Assembly (NCBI GenBank): GCA_902472555.1
Contig: CABROF010000014.1
Location: 1 to 35,047, forward strand
DNA: 35,047 nucleotides
Direction of reading: 5' to 3'
DNA from: UMGS1851 sp900555605
Lineage (GTDB): Bacteria; Bacillota; Clostridia; UBA1212; UBA1255
Shown here: piece by piece, positions 23,601 to 31,105 of the stretch
Layout of the letters: each line of letters opens with the position of its first letter
Position numbering within the stretch: the stretch's first letter is position 1
Made by a program: the position numbers and the translations under genes
Notes under the pieces: model-generated
Databases searched by the model: none
Told to the model about the DNA's origin: nothing
Seen by the model: only the letters and a program-made list of their open reading frames with translations

Positions 23601-23885
23601 CTAAAAGAAAACGGCGTGGCAAGTACTTGTGTGAAAAAGCTGTACGAGGGACGGCCGCATATCTTAGATGCCATTGCCAACGGTGAGGTGGATCTGCTCA
23701 TCAATACGCCTGCCGGGAAGCAGAGTATGCATGACGATTCCTATATTCGAAAAGCGGCCATTAAATATAAGATCCCTTATATTACCAATATCAATGCCGC
23801 TGCCGCCGCTGCAAAGGGCATCCGGGACGTCATGGAGGGCAAGGGCGGAAAGCTGCGTTCTCTGCAGGAATACCATGCGATGTAA
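20640..23885 (+). CDS. carB: Carbamoyl-phosphate synthase large subunit
   Basis: The 1081-residue subunit makes carbamoyl phosphate from bicarbonate, ammonia and two ATP for arginine and pyrimidine synthesis. Two homologous ATP-grasp halves are present: IMIIGSGPIIIGQACEFDYS near the N-terminus and VMVLGGGPNRIGQGIEFDY near residue 560. A C-terminal MGS-like allosteric domain (about 940-1081) completes the usual length. The small glutaminase subunit carA is not next to it. GGGAGG lies 7 bases before the ATG. It is a single gene with its own promoter, and a hairpin follows before the next gene. Confidence 0.97.
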   Translation: MPKREDIDKIMIIGSGPIIIGQACEFDYSGTQACKALRALGYKIVLVNSNPATIMTDPETADFTYIEPLNVERLEAIIAKERPDALLPNLGGQSGLNLSLELSKAGVLDQYGVQVIGVQLDAIERGEDRIAFKETMTKIGIEMPKSAPAYSVEEAERLAAELGYPVVLRPAYTMGGTGGGIVYNVEELRTVAARGIAASLVGQILVEESVIGWEELELEVVRDSKGNKITVCFIENIDPMGVHTGDSFCAAPMLTISKELQDRLQRHAYNIVEAIGVIGGTNVQFAHDPASDRVVIIEINPRTSRSSALASKATGFPIAYVSSLLAAGLTLDEIPYWRDGTLDRYTPSGDYVVIKFARWAFEKFRGSIDKLGTQMRAVGEVMSIGKNYKEALQKAIRSLENGRSGLGFAKDFNKLTKEHLMKRLVDATSERQYLLYEAFRKGATVEELHNLTHIKAWFLEQMKELVDLENQLLQYAGQLPPDALLIQAKQDGFADKYLAKILRIPEIEIYHKREALGITEHWEGVPVSGVDTEKYYYYSTYNHIPGTAEKKHETSAENGRKVMVLGGGPNRIGQGIEFDYCCVHAAKALRKMGFRTIMVNCNPETVSTDYDTSDKLYFEPLTAEDVMSIYKEEQPIGVIVQFGGQTPLNIASDLESRGARILGTPPAVIDMAEDRDLFNKMMEKLSIPMPPSGMAVTVEDAFRIVKEIGYPVMVRPSYVLGGRGMEVVHDDVTLRAYMEAAVDVTPDRPILIDKFLDNALECEADAISDGKNVFVPAVMEHIEQAGIHSGDSACVIPSKTISEEHLAVLRDYTSRIAKEMGVVGLMNMQYAIHRGKIYVLEANPRASRTVPLVSKVCRINMAQLATILMTRQYAAQPEQFAVRLDEMKTAALPYYGVKEAVLPFNMFPEVDPVLGPEMRSTGEVLGLSESFGTAYFKAEEATQTPLPTGGTVLISVSEEDRAAVLPAAQMFRDLGFQILATSGTSAFLKENGVASTCVKKLYEGRPHILDAIANGEVDLLINTPAGKQSMHDDSYIRKAAIKYKIPYITNINAAAAAAKGIRDVMEGKGGKLRSLQEYHAM

Positions 23886-23905
23886 TGCATATATTTGATT
23901 GATTG

Positions 23906-23940
23906 ATGCCGGCGCAGGAGATGCCGGCATTTGATCTTTT
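23906..23940 (+). terminator. Probable terminator or attenuator after carB
   Basis: A perfect 8-bp stem ATGCCGGC/GCCGGCAT (23906-23913 and 23923-23930) is followed by TTGATCTTTT. The T-run is broken, so termination may be partial and allow read-through into the next gene. Confidence 0.6.
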
Positions 23941-23961
23941 CAGAAGAAATGGAGGATTCGT

Positions 23962-24930
23962 ATGAAAGGCTATGAGTTGGTTGCAAAGACCATCAGAGGG
24001 GAAAATGATACCGGCAGAACGCCGCTGTATGGGTGGGTTTCCGCGAATTTGGACAAACCGATTACAGAAAAGTTCGGTTCTGTCCAGGCATTTGAGGATC
24101 TTTATGAATTTGATGCGGCGCACCTGTTCGGCGGTCCCGGCTCGCTGAATATGGGAGAGTACGATAAAATCAGGGAAAGCGGAGAAGAACTGACGCCTGA
24201 TGTCATACTGGATATTCCGCTGTGTCCCGTAGATCGCATGGAAGATTACCAGGGCTTAAAAGAAAGTCTGCGCTTCTACCGGGAGGAGCGGGGAAGGTTC
24301 TGTTATGTACAGACACCCGGTTTCTTTGAACATTTCAATGGCGTATTCGGCATTGAAAATCATCTCTGCTATTTATTAATGTATCCGGATGAGATTGCGG
24401 AGCTGTACCGCAGACAGGCGGAATGGACCGTTCAATTTGCGCAGAACGTGCTGGAACTGGGTGCGGATATGGTGCATATTTCGGATGATTGGGGCTCTCA
24501 GCGGGAGCTGATGTTCAGTCCGCGGCTTTGGCAGGAATTGATTTATCCCAATCTGAAGCGTGTCTCAGAGGCAGTAAAATCAGCAGGTGGATTCCTGAGC
24601 CTGCATTCTGACGGCTGCATCACGCAGGTGCTGGATGGGGTGGTGGATGTGGGATTTGATGTACTGCATCCTTGGCAGGAAACCGCAGGTATGTCTTATG
24701 ACCTATATTTGCAGAAATATCAAAATTATTTCGGCATTTTGGGAGGCCTGTGCGTACAGTCTGTTATCGGATTCGGTGATTATGCGCGGCTGGAGCATGA
24801 AATTCGGCGTGTATTTTCCTTGCTTAAGGGCAAACGCTGGATCTTCTGCACGACACATTTTGTACAGGATCACTGCAGCATTGAGGAACTGGTCTTTGCT
24901 TACGATCTGGCCCGAAAGCTGGCGCGATAA
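23962..24930 (+). CDS. URO-D-superfamily protein (methyltransferase or decarboxylase-like)
   Basis: This 322-residue protein has the uroporphyrinogen decarboxylase/cobalamin methyltransferase TIM-barrel fold: MKGYELVAKTIRGE start, MVHISDDWGSQ, a FLSLHSDGCI motif (the H..DG signature) and VLHPWQETAGM. It lacks the clear active-site pattern of HemE, so heme synthesis is unlikely. Many such clostridial and gut proteins lie in sugar or methylamine contexts and have no assigned substrate. The GGAGG site precedes ATG 23962. It follows carB by about 75 bases and may depend partly on carB read-through. A strong hairpin terminates it. Confidence 0.75.
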   Translation: MKGYELVAKTIRGENDTGRTPLYGWVSANLDKPITEKFGSVQAFEDLYEFDAAHLFGGPGSLNMGEYDKIRESGEELTPDVILDIPLCPVDRMEDYQGLKESLRFYREERGRFCYVQTPGFFEHFNGVFGIENHLCYLLMYPDEIAELYRRQAEWTVQFAQNVLELGADMVHISDDWGSQRELMFSPRLWQELIYPNLKRVSEAVKSAGGFLSLHSDGCITQVLDGVVDVGFDVLHPWQETAGMSYDLYLQKYQNYFGILGGLCVQSVIGFGDYARLEHEIRRVFSLLKGKRWIFCTTHFVQDHCSIEELVFAYDLARKLAR

Positions 24931-24953
24931 ACAGAATCTATAAGAGAAAATCC

Positions 24954-24999
24954 AAAACGCGGGACCGCGCCGGAGCAGGGCGCCGGAACCTGCGTTTTT
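24954..24999 (+). terminator. Intrinsic terminator of the URO-D-like gene
   Basis: AAAACGCGGG (24954-24963) pairs with CCTGCGTTTT (24989-24998), one G-U pair. A further GC stem lies inside, and five Ts follow. It ends the plus-strand unit just before the convergent SGNH gene. Confidence 0.75.
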
Positions 25000-25029
25000 C
25001 GATTTCCTCCTGACGGGCTGCCGAAAAGA

Positions 25030-25638
25030 TCAGCAGCCCATCAGGGTACAAACGGCTTCACTATAATGCCGCGCAATGAATGCCGCTCCGGCCGGAGTGG
25101 GATGCACGCCGTCTCCTGCCCAATCGGCCGCTTCCCTGCCGATACATGCCGCTGCAAACAATCCGTCCAGCGGAATAAAGAAATCTGCAAATTCTCTGGC
25201 AAGCCGGCGTGTAATCTGGATTTTGGGATCAAGGTCAACACGGAAAAACGCCTTATCCGGAACCGGCAGCAAAAATTGCTCCATTATAATAATCTTTGCT
25301 TGCGTCCGTTCTTTCGTCTGTACCAAAATGCTGCGGTAGCAGGCTTCAAAGTAATCGTTCGGCATCCAATTTTGATTTTCCGCTCTGTGCCAGGTGTCGT
25401 TAATGCCGATTAAAATGGATACGATATCCGGATTTAAGGAAATACAATCTGCTTCCCAGCGGGCAGCCAGATCTTCCGCTTTATTTCCGCCGATTCCGAG
25501 ATTGATCAGTTCCGGATCACAGCAGCGGTTCTTCAGCAGCTCCGCGGCATATTTGGGATATCCTTCCCCAAGATTATGCATATCGTTTCGATCTCTCCCC
25601 GCATCGGTAATGCTGTCGCCTTGAAATAATATACGCAT
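25030..25638 (-). CDS. SGNH/GDSL-family hydrolase (esterase)
   Basis: This 202-residue single-domain hydrolase has all four blocks visible: GDSITDAG with the nucleophile Ser9, NLGIGGNKAEDL (Gly), IGINDTW (Asn) and GDGVHPTPAG with the Asp-His pair. It has no signal peptide, so it is cytoplasmic. Such enzymes deacetylate sugars or cleave lipid esters; the substrate is unknown. The ATG at 25638 is preferred (GAGGAG about 10 bases upstream) over a GTG three codons earlier that touches the ribosome site. It has its own promoter and is convergent to the URO-D-like gene. Confidence 0.85.
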   Translation of the reverse strand: MRILFQGDSITDAGRDRNDMHNLGEGYPKYAAELLKNRCCDPELINLGIGGNKAEDLAARWEADCISLNPDIVSILIGINDTWHRAENQNWMPNDYFEACYRSILVQTKERTQAKIIIMEQFLLPVPDKAFFRVDLDPKIQITRRLAREFADFFIPLDGLFAAACIGREAADWAGDGVHPTPAGAAFIARHYSEAVCTLMGC

Positions 25639-25671
25639 TTGCAGCACACTCCTCTGATCTTGTTTTGGTAT

Positions 25672-25700
25672 AATTTAGCATGACCGCCCGGCTGTGTCAA
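25672..25700 (-). promoter_or_regulatory. Promoter of the SGNH hydrolase gene
   Basis: On the complement, TTGACA (25695-25700) and TAAATT (25672-25677) are separated by 17 bases. Confidence 0.55.
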
Positions 25701-25740
25701 CGATGCGGAACCCCATCCCGAAATTTTTATTGCCGATGTA

Positions 25741-25770
25741 TTGACACAGACCGCAGCCCGGCAGTATAAT
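25741..25770 (+). promoter_or_regulatory. rpsU promoter
   Basis: Perfect TTGACA (25741-25746) and perfect TATAAT (25765-25770) are separated by 18 bases. The leader to the ATG is about 130 bases. Confidence 0.88.
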
Positions 25771-25875
25771 TACAAACACTATTTGACGGGGTGTCTGATG
25801 CGGCCGGCAAATGGAGGATGAACGGTTTGTTGTGGTTCGGTAACATAGGACTGTGTATGGGACATATGTTGGATT

Positions 25876-25903
25876 CCGACAACTGCTATTGTTGGAGGGA
25901 GGG
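25876..25903 (+). promoter_or_regulatory. Leader hairpin abutting the rpsU ribosome site
   Basis: CCGACAA (25876-25882) can pair with TTGTTGG (25889-25895; one G-U pair) around a 6-base loop. This covers the first two Gs of the GGAGGGAGGG ribosome site (25894-25903). It is a candidate for translational control of S21. Confidence 0.4.
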
Positions 25904-25909
25904 AATGGA

Positions 25910-26083
25910 ATGTCAGAAATTAGGCTAAAAGAGAATGAATCGCTTGACAGCGCTCTTAAGAGGTTCAAAAAGTCCTGCGCAAGATCGGGGGTCCTTGCTG
26001 AAGTAAGGAAGAGGGAACACTACGAGAAGCCTAGCGTGAGAAGAAAGAAAAAGTCCGAAGCAGCCAGAAAGCGTAAATATTGA
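25910..26083 (+). CDS. rpsU: 30S ribosomal protein S21
   Basis: The 57-residue basic protein starts MSEIRLKENESLDSALKRFK and ends in an Arg/Lys-rich tail (RRKKKSEAARKRKY), as in all bacterial S21. It binds the 30S platform near the anti-SD end of 16S rRNA. The start at 25910 follows the double ribosome site GGAGGGAGGG by 6 bases. An upstream extension of the frame is not supported. It has a very strong promoter and a hairpin terminator. Confidence 0.97.
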   Translation: MSEIRLKENESLDSALKRFKKSCARSGVLAEVRKREHYEKPSVRRKKKSEAARKRKY

Positions 26084-26114
26084 GTGTTTTTGCAGTAATG
26101 GATTTGTTGAAAAA

Positions 26115-26139
26115 GGGGCGCGTGCGCCCCTCTTTTTTT
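26115..26139 (+). terminator. Intrinsic terminator of rpsU
   Basis: A GGGGCGC/GCGCCCC stem (26115-26121 and 26124-26130) is preceded by five As and followed by a run of seven Ts (26133-26139). Confidence 0.92.
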
Positions 26140-26161
26140 ATAGAAGCCGGCTGGACGGCCT

Positions 26162-26190
26162 TTGACAAAACACGATGAATTTGATATAAC
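26162..26190 (+). promoter_or_regulatory. recJ-rel operon promoter
   Basis: Perfect TTGACA (26162-26167) and TATAAC (26185-26190) are separated by 17 bases. The -35 coincides with an upstream in-frame TTG, which therefore cannot be the recJ start. Confidence 0.75.
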
Positions 26191-26224
26191 AGACAAGTTG
26201 ATCTTATTGTGGATGGTGGCTTCT

Positions 26225-28330
26225 ATGTTTGACAGGCAGTGGGTATACAGAGCGGAGAATCCGGAAAGAGACAGCGAAGGACAGGAGGTACAGCCGCAGC
26301 TTCCGCGTTTTATCAAAGCACTGCTGCTGAAACGCGGCATCTCCGGTGAGGCTGCTTGCCGGCGTTTCTTACATCCGGCACTTGAAGATATGGCGGATCC
26401 CTTTCTGCTTCCGGATATGGAGGCTGCTGTGGAACGAATTCTGCAGGCGGCTGACAGCGGCGAAAAGGCTGCTGTGTTCGGCGATTATGATGCCGATGGG
26501 ATTACCGCCGCGGCGATTGTCTATCATTTCTTAAAGAATACTCTGGAAATGGATATTGTATATATGCTGCCGGATCGCTTCGGAGACGGCTACGGTATTT
26601 CCGAGACAGCGGTCCGTACGCTTGCACAGCAGGGCGTGACCTTGATTATCACCGTTGACAATGGAATCTCGGCCTATGCCGAACTTGCATTGGCCGCAGA
26701 ATTAGGTGTGGATGCGGTGGTAACGGATCATCACGCCTGCGGCGAGACGCTGCCGGACTGCTGCGCAGTGGTAAATCCCGGGAGAGGCGATCATGTTTTT
26801 CCATGTAAATGTTTGGCGGGGGTAGGCGTGGCATACATGTTGGTATCTGCCATTGGCATTTCTATTGGACTGGAGCAGGAAACACAGGTTTATCTGCCCA
26901 TAGCTGCCATCGGAACCATCGGGGACTCCGTGCCCCTGACAGAAGAAAACAGGATTCTTGTAAAATGCGGACTGGAGCGGCTTTGCCGGAATGAGTGGCC
27001 GGGGCTTGGCAGCCTGATGAAAAAGGTGCGGATGAAATGTGATGAACAGAATCCTCCCCGGGCGGCAAGCGTAGCGTTTCAGCTCGTCCCGAAGCTGAAT
27101 GCCGCGGGACGCATGGGAAGCGCGGCGCGGGCGCTGGAGCTTTTGCTGGCAGAGGACGAAGCGGCTGCGGAGAAGCTGGCGGATACGCTGATCGAAGAAA
27201 ACACGGCACGCCAAGAGACGGAGCGGTGTATTCTGGCGGAAGCGTCGGACAGAGACCATCTGAAAAGTACGGATGCGGATTGTGTCGTCGTCAGCATGGG
27301 CGAGGGCTGGCATCCCGGCGTCATCGGCATTGTGGCCTCCCGCATGATGGAAAAATACCGGAAACCCGCCATTATTTTAACCTCTGAAACGCGGGCGGAC
27401 GGTTCTGCGGTAGCCAGAGGATCCGCACGTTCTCCCGGCGGAATGCATCTGCAAAAAGCATTGTCTGCCTGCGGCAGCCTTTTGCTGCGCTCCGGCGGTC
27501 ATGAAAAAGCGGCGGGCTTAGAGATGGATCCGGCCAATATTCCGCAGCTCATTGCAGAGCTGAATGCATATGCGAAAGCGCACCGCGCGGAATGGGAAGA
27601 GCCGCTTTATACAGAGATTGATGTGATGGTGGCTCCGGAGGAGATCACAATAGAAAACGCGGCGTTTTTAAGTTGTTTAGAGCCTTTCGGGGAAGGAAAT
27701 CCGGATCCTGTGCTGTGTACGTCGGGTCTGGAGGTAGAACGCTGCGCAAAGGTGGGAGAAGGCGGAAGACATCTGAAGCTGAGCCTGATCAGCAGAGAAA
27801 ACGGCATAACGCGGCGCTTCGACGGCATTGCCTTTCAGGGCGGAGGCTTTGCGGACCTTTTAACGCGCATCGGAGCGGTCAGCATATTATACAGAATGGA
27901 GGTCGGCGTGTGGGCTGCCAGGCCGCAGCTTTCCTTAATTATCTCTGATATTCATGATTTCCCGTATGCGGTTGATAATCATATAAAATGTGTGTATAAT
28001 AAAGGTTACATCACTTGCGCCAGCTTTGTGCTCAGCCGAGAAAGTCTGAGTGCGATGTACAAAGTGATGCGGAAATACGGGGACTCTTTTACGTTCGGCG
28101 ACCTGCCGGAGATTCGGGACCAGCTCAGGCGTGCAGGATATGCCTGTACTTGGTATATGCTCAGAATGGGATTAGATGTATTTTTGGAATTGGGGCTTGC
28201 GCAGAAAAACGGCAAGTCAAAATATCTGATTCCCCGGAAACAGGAAAAAGTAGAATTATCCGGTTCACGGCGCTACCGGATGCTGGAACGGGCAAGTGAG
28301 ACTGCGGTACGGGAATCAATCAGCAGTTAA
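26225..28330 (+). CDS. recJ: Single-strand-specific 5'-3' exonuclease RecJ
   Basis: The 701-residue exonuclease works in recombination and repair. DHH phosphoesterase motifs are intact: GDYDADG (D87, D89, D91) and TDHHACG (D168, H169, H170). The DHHA1 domain carries ARGSARSPGGMHL and RSGGHEKAAGL, and an OB-like domain follows. The last 120 or so residues look like the winged-helix RecJ C-terminal domain of Firmicutes. The protein is somewhat shorter than the Bacillus one (about 786). The ATG at 26225 is chosen because the promoter lies upstream of it and GGTGG sits 5 bases before it. It is followed at 13 bases by rel. Confidence 0.92.
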   Translation: MFDRQWVYRAENPERDSEGQEVQPQLPRFIKALLLKRGISGEAACRRFLHPALEDMADPFLLPDMEAAVERILQAADSGEKAAVFGDYDADGITAAAIVYHFLKNTLEMDIVYMLPDRFGDGYGISETAVRTLAQQGVTLIITVDNGISAYAELALAAELGVDAVVTDHHACGETLPDCCAVVNPGRGDHVFPCKCLAGVGVAYMLVSAIGISIGLEQETQVYLPIAAIGTIGDSVPLTEENRILVKCGLERLCRNEWPGLGSLMKKVRMKCDEQNPPRAASVAFQLVPKLNAAGRMGSAARALELLLAEDEAAAEKLADTLIEENTARQETERCILAEASDRDHLKSTDADCVVVSMGEGWHPGVIGIVASRMMEKYRKPAIILTSETRADGSAVARGSARSPGGMHLQKALSACGSLLLRSGGHEKAAGLEMDPANIPQLIAELNAYAKAHRAEWEEPLYTEIDVMVAPEEITIENAAFLSCLEPFGEGNPDPVLCTSGLEVERCAKVGEGGRHLKLSLISRENGITRRFDGIAFQGGGFADLLTRIGAVSILYRMEVGVWAARPQLSLIISDIHDFPYAVDNHIKCVYNKGYITCASFVLSRESLSAMYKVMRKYGDSFTFGDLPEIRDQLRRAGYACTWYMLRMGLDVFLELGLAQKNGKSKYLIPRKQEKVELSGSRRYRMLERASETAVRESISS

Positions 28331-28343
28331 CGGGGCATGAGAC

Positions 28344-30521
28344 ATGGAAAGCGACTATGCAAGATTAGCGGAAATTATCAAACAGCATAACCCCAATGCG
28401 GATCTGACGCTGTTAAGGAAAGCGTATGAGGTCGCTGATACCATGCATAATCAACAGAAACGAAAGTCAGGGGAACCCTTTATTATCCATCCTGTGGCAG
28501 TGGCAACCATGCTGGCCGAGATGGAGATGGATATGCCTTCTATCATTGCAGGCATGCTGCATGATGTCATTGAAGATACGCCGATGACCTATGAGGATGT
28601 GGAGGCGCAGTTCGGCAAAGAAATTGCCTATTTAGTGGACGGCGTTACAAAGCTGAAGCGGATTCCCACCGCCACCAAGGAAGAACTGCAGGCTGAGAAT
28701 CTGCGTAAAATGTTTCTTTCTATGGCTTCGGATATCCGGGTTATCGTGATCAAGCTGGTAGACCGTCTGCACAATATGCGGACTCTCCAGTATCTGAATA
28801 CGGACTCTCAGATTACAAAAGCCAGGGAGACGCTGGAAATCTATACACCGCTGGCCCACCGTCTCGGTATGACGAAGATCAAGTGGGAGTTAGAGGATTT
28901 ATGTCTGAAATACCTGGATCCGCAGTCGTATGAAAGCTTAGTCAAACAAATCAGCCAGAAGCGCGAACAGCAGGAAGCATATATTAAGAAGATTCTGGAT
29001 ACCATCCGTGCGAAGACATCTGAAATGGGAATTCATGCATTCCTGGACGGCCGGCCGAAGCATTTGTACAGTATTCGGAAAAAAATGCTGGCGCAGGGCA
29101 AAACTCTGGATCAGATATACGATCTTCTGGCGATCCGGGTCATTGTGGACACGGTAAAGGAGTGCTATACGGTACTGGGTATTATCCATGAGCTGTATAA
29201 GCCGATGCCCGGCAGGTTCAAGGATTATATTGCTATGCCCAAGCCCAATATGTATCAGTCTCTGCATACGACTTTGATTGGTCCCGGGGGCTTCCCTTTT
29301 GAGGCGCAGATCCGGACGTGGGAGATGCATCGGACCGCGGAAATCGGAATCGCCGCGCACTGGAAGTACAAGGAAGGGGAGACCGGGCGGACAAAAGACG
29401 ATTTCGACAGCAAACTCGAGTGGGTGCGGAATTTGCTGGATAATCAGAAGGAACTGGAGGATCCCAGCGAATTCCTCGAGACCTTTAAGATGGATCTCTT
29501 TACGGATGAGGTGTTCGTTTTTACGCCGAAGGGTGATGTAAAATGTCTGCCGAAGGGGTCTACGCCCATTGATTTTGCATACAGCATCCACAGTGCTGTG
29601 GGCAACCGGATGATCGGCGCGAAAGTAAACGGCGAGATTAAGCCGCTGAATTACAGACTGCAGAACGGAGAATTTGTAGAAATTATTACTTCACAGTCCA
29701 ATCACGGTCCAAGCCGCGACTGGCTGAATATTGTCAAAAGCTCGGAAGCCAAAAGTAAGATCCGCCAATGGTTCAAGAAAGAGCGCCGGGAGGAAAATAT
29801 CGAGCGGGGCAGGGAGCTGGTGGAGAAAGAACTGAAAAAATCAGGATATACCTATAGCCAGCTGTTTAAAAGCGAGTGGCTCGATCCCATCCTGAAAAAA
29901 TATAAGTTCCACAGCGCGGATGATCTTCTGAACGTGATCGGCTTCGGCGAAATGAGCGCCCAGAAAATCGTGGGCCGTTTGCGGGATGAATATGTGAAGG
30001 CAGAAGAAAAGGATGAGAATCCGCTTCTGAAGCTGGAAGGCAAAAAAGAAAAGAAGGAAAAAGAGCGGCCGTCTGAGAACGGCATTATTGTAAAAGGAAT
30101 CGATAACTGTTTGGTCCGTTTATCCCGCTGCTGCAATCCGGTGCCGGGAGATTCCATTGTAGGATATATCACAAGAGGCCGCGGCGTTTCCGTGCATCGT
30201 ATGGACTGCCCGAATATCATGTCAATGAACGATACAGACAATCGGATGATTGACGTGCGCTGGGCGGGAGAAGGCAAAACCTCGTATATTGCGGAAATTG
30301 TCATTAAAGCGGTGGACAGCAGCAAGCTGCTGCTGGATGTGGTGAATATAATTGCGGAATCGAAAATCACCATGAAAGCCATCAATGCCAGAACCACCAG
30401 AGATCACTATGAGTTGATTGATCTGACGATTGAAATATCCGAACGAAGCGAGCTGGACAAATTGATCAAAAAGATCAATCATATTGAAAATGTTGTGGAG
30501 GTCAGCAGGACGGTAAAATGA
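28344..30521 (+). CDS. rel: Bifunctional (p)ppGpp synthetase/hydrolase (Rel)
   Basis: The 725-residue RSH enzyme makes and breaks the stringent-response alarmones. The HD hydrolase domain carries MLHDVIEDT (H73, D74) and KLVDRLHNMRTL, so hydrolase activity is expected. The synthetase domain (about 230-350) has GRPKHLYSIRKKM, YDLLAIRVIVD and GIAAHWKYKEG. TGS (about 390-455), helical/zinc-finger (LSRCCNPVPGD) and C-terminal ACT (about 650-725) domains complete the family length. It lies 13 bases after recJ. The usual apt gene between them is missing here. Its stop overlaps the dtd start (ATGA). Confidence 0.97.
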   Translation: MESDYARLAEIIKQHNPNADLTLLRKAYEVADTMHNQQKRKSGEPFIIHPVAVATMLAEMEMDMPSIIAGMLHDVIEDTPMTYEDVEAQFGKEIAYLVDGVTKLKRIPTATKEELQAENLRKMFLSMASDIRVIVIKLVDRLHNMRTLQYLNTDSQITKARETLEIYTPLAHRLGMTKIKWELEDLCLKYLDPQSYESLVKQISQKREQQEAYIKKILDTIRAKTSEMGIHAFLDGRPKHLYSIRKKMLAQGKTLDQIYDLLAIRVIVDTVKECYTVLGIIHELYKPMPGRFKDYIAMPKPNMYQSLHTTLIGPGGFPFEAQIRTWEMHRTAEIGIAAHWKYKEGETGRTKDDFDSKLEWVRNLLDNQKELEDPSEFLETFKMDLFTDEVFVFTPKGDVKCLPKGSTPIDFAYSIHSAVGNRMIGAKVNGEIKPLNYRLQNGEFVEIITSQSNHGPSRDWLNIVKSSEAKSKIRQWFKKERREENIERGRELVEKELKKSGYTYSQLFKSEWLDPILKKYKFHSADDLLNVIGFGEMSAQKIVGRLRDEYVKAEEKDENPLLKLEGKKEKKEKERPSENGIIVKGIDNCLVRLSRCCNPVPGDSIVGYITRGRGVSVHRMDCPNIMSMNDTDNRMIDVRWAGEGKTSYIAEIVIKAVDSSKLLLDVVNIIAESKITMKAINARTTRDHYELIDLTIEISERSELDKLIKKINHIENVVEVSRTVK

Positions 30522-30982
30522 GGGCAGTGGTGCAGCGTGTATCGGCGTCCCGCGTTCTTGTGGGCGGGGAAATAAAAGGGGCCATCGGCAGCGGACTCAG
30601 CGTACTGGTCGGCGTATGCCGGGAGGATACGGAAACGGATGCGGAATATCTGGCAGAAAAGCTGGCGGGACTCCGCGTCTTTCCTGATGCCGACGGCGTG
30701 ATGAATTTATCTTTGCGGGATCTGCTGGCCGCGGGCCGCCCTGCGGAGGCGCTTGTAGTCAGTCAATTTACCCTATACGGAGACTGCAGAAAGGGCAGAC
30801 GGCCTTCCTATATCCGGGCGGAAAAACCGGAGGAGGCCAATCGGCTGTATGAAGCAGTAGTGCGCGGCCTAAGAGCCCGGGGCATCCATACGCAGACCGG
30901 TGTTTTCCGGGCGGATATGCAGGTAGAGATCATTAATGACGGGCCCGTAACCCTGCTGATCGACAGTCAAAAAGAATTTTAA
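30518..30982 (+). CDS. dtd: D-aminoacyl-tRNA deacylase
   Basis: This 154-residue homodimeric enzyme removes D-amino acids (and glycine) from mischarged tRNA. MRAVVQRVSASRVLVGGE at the start, SQFTLYGDCRKGRRPSY (active-site SQFTL) and INDGPVTLLIDS (the cross-subunit Gly-Pro motif) are all present. It is translationally coupled to rel through ATGA at 30518-30521. The order rel-dtd is common in Firmicutes. Confidence 0.96.
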   Translation: MRAVVQRVSASRVLVGGEIKGAIGSGLSVLVGVCREDTETDAEYLAEKLAGLRVFPDADGVMNLSLRDLLAAGRPAEALVVSQFTLYGDCRKGRRPSYIRAEKPEEANRLYEAVVRGLRARGIHTQTGVFRADMQVEIINDGPVTLLIDSQKEF

Positions 30983-31105
30983 TGGTATTCCCCGCCGTGA
31001 CGGACGGGAAATTACAGAAGTACGCCGGTGCGGCCATGTGCTGCGCAGCGGCAGCAGCACGGCGCCGGGCGGCGTAAAAAGGGGAGAAAAGAAGGGATGG
31101 ATGGT

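Noticed and set aside
25811..25930. Short upstream frames in the rpsU leader, one overlapping the rpsU start
   Set aside because: Their start codons touch or lack a ribosome site; the hairpin at the rpsU SD is the better-supported element.
28938..29591. 217-codon frame antisense to rel
   Set aside because: A shadow of the conserved synthetase region.
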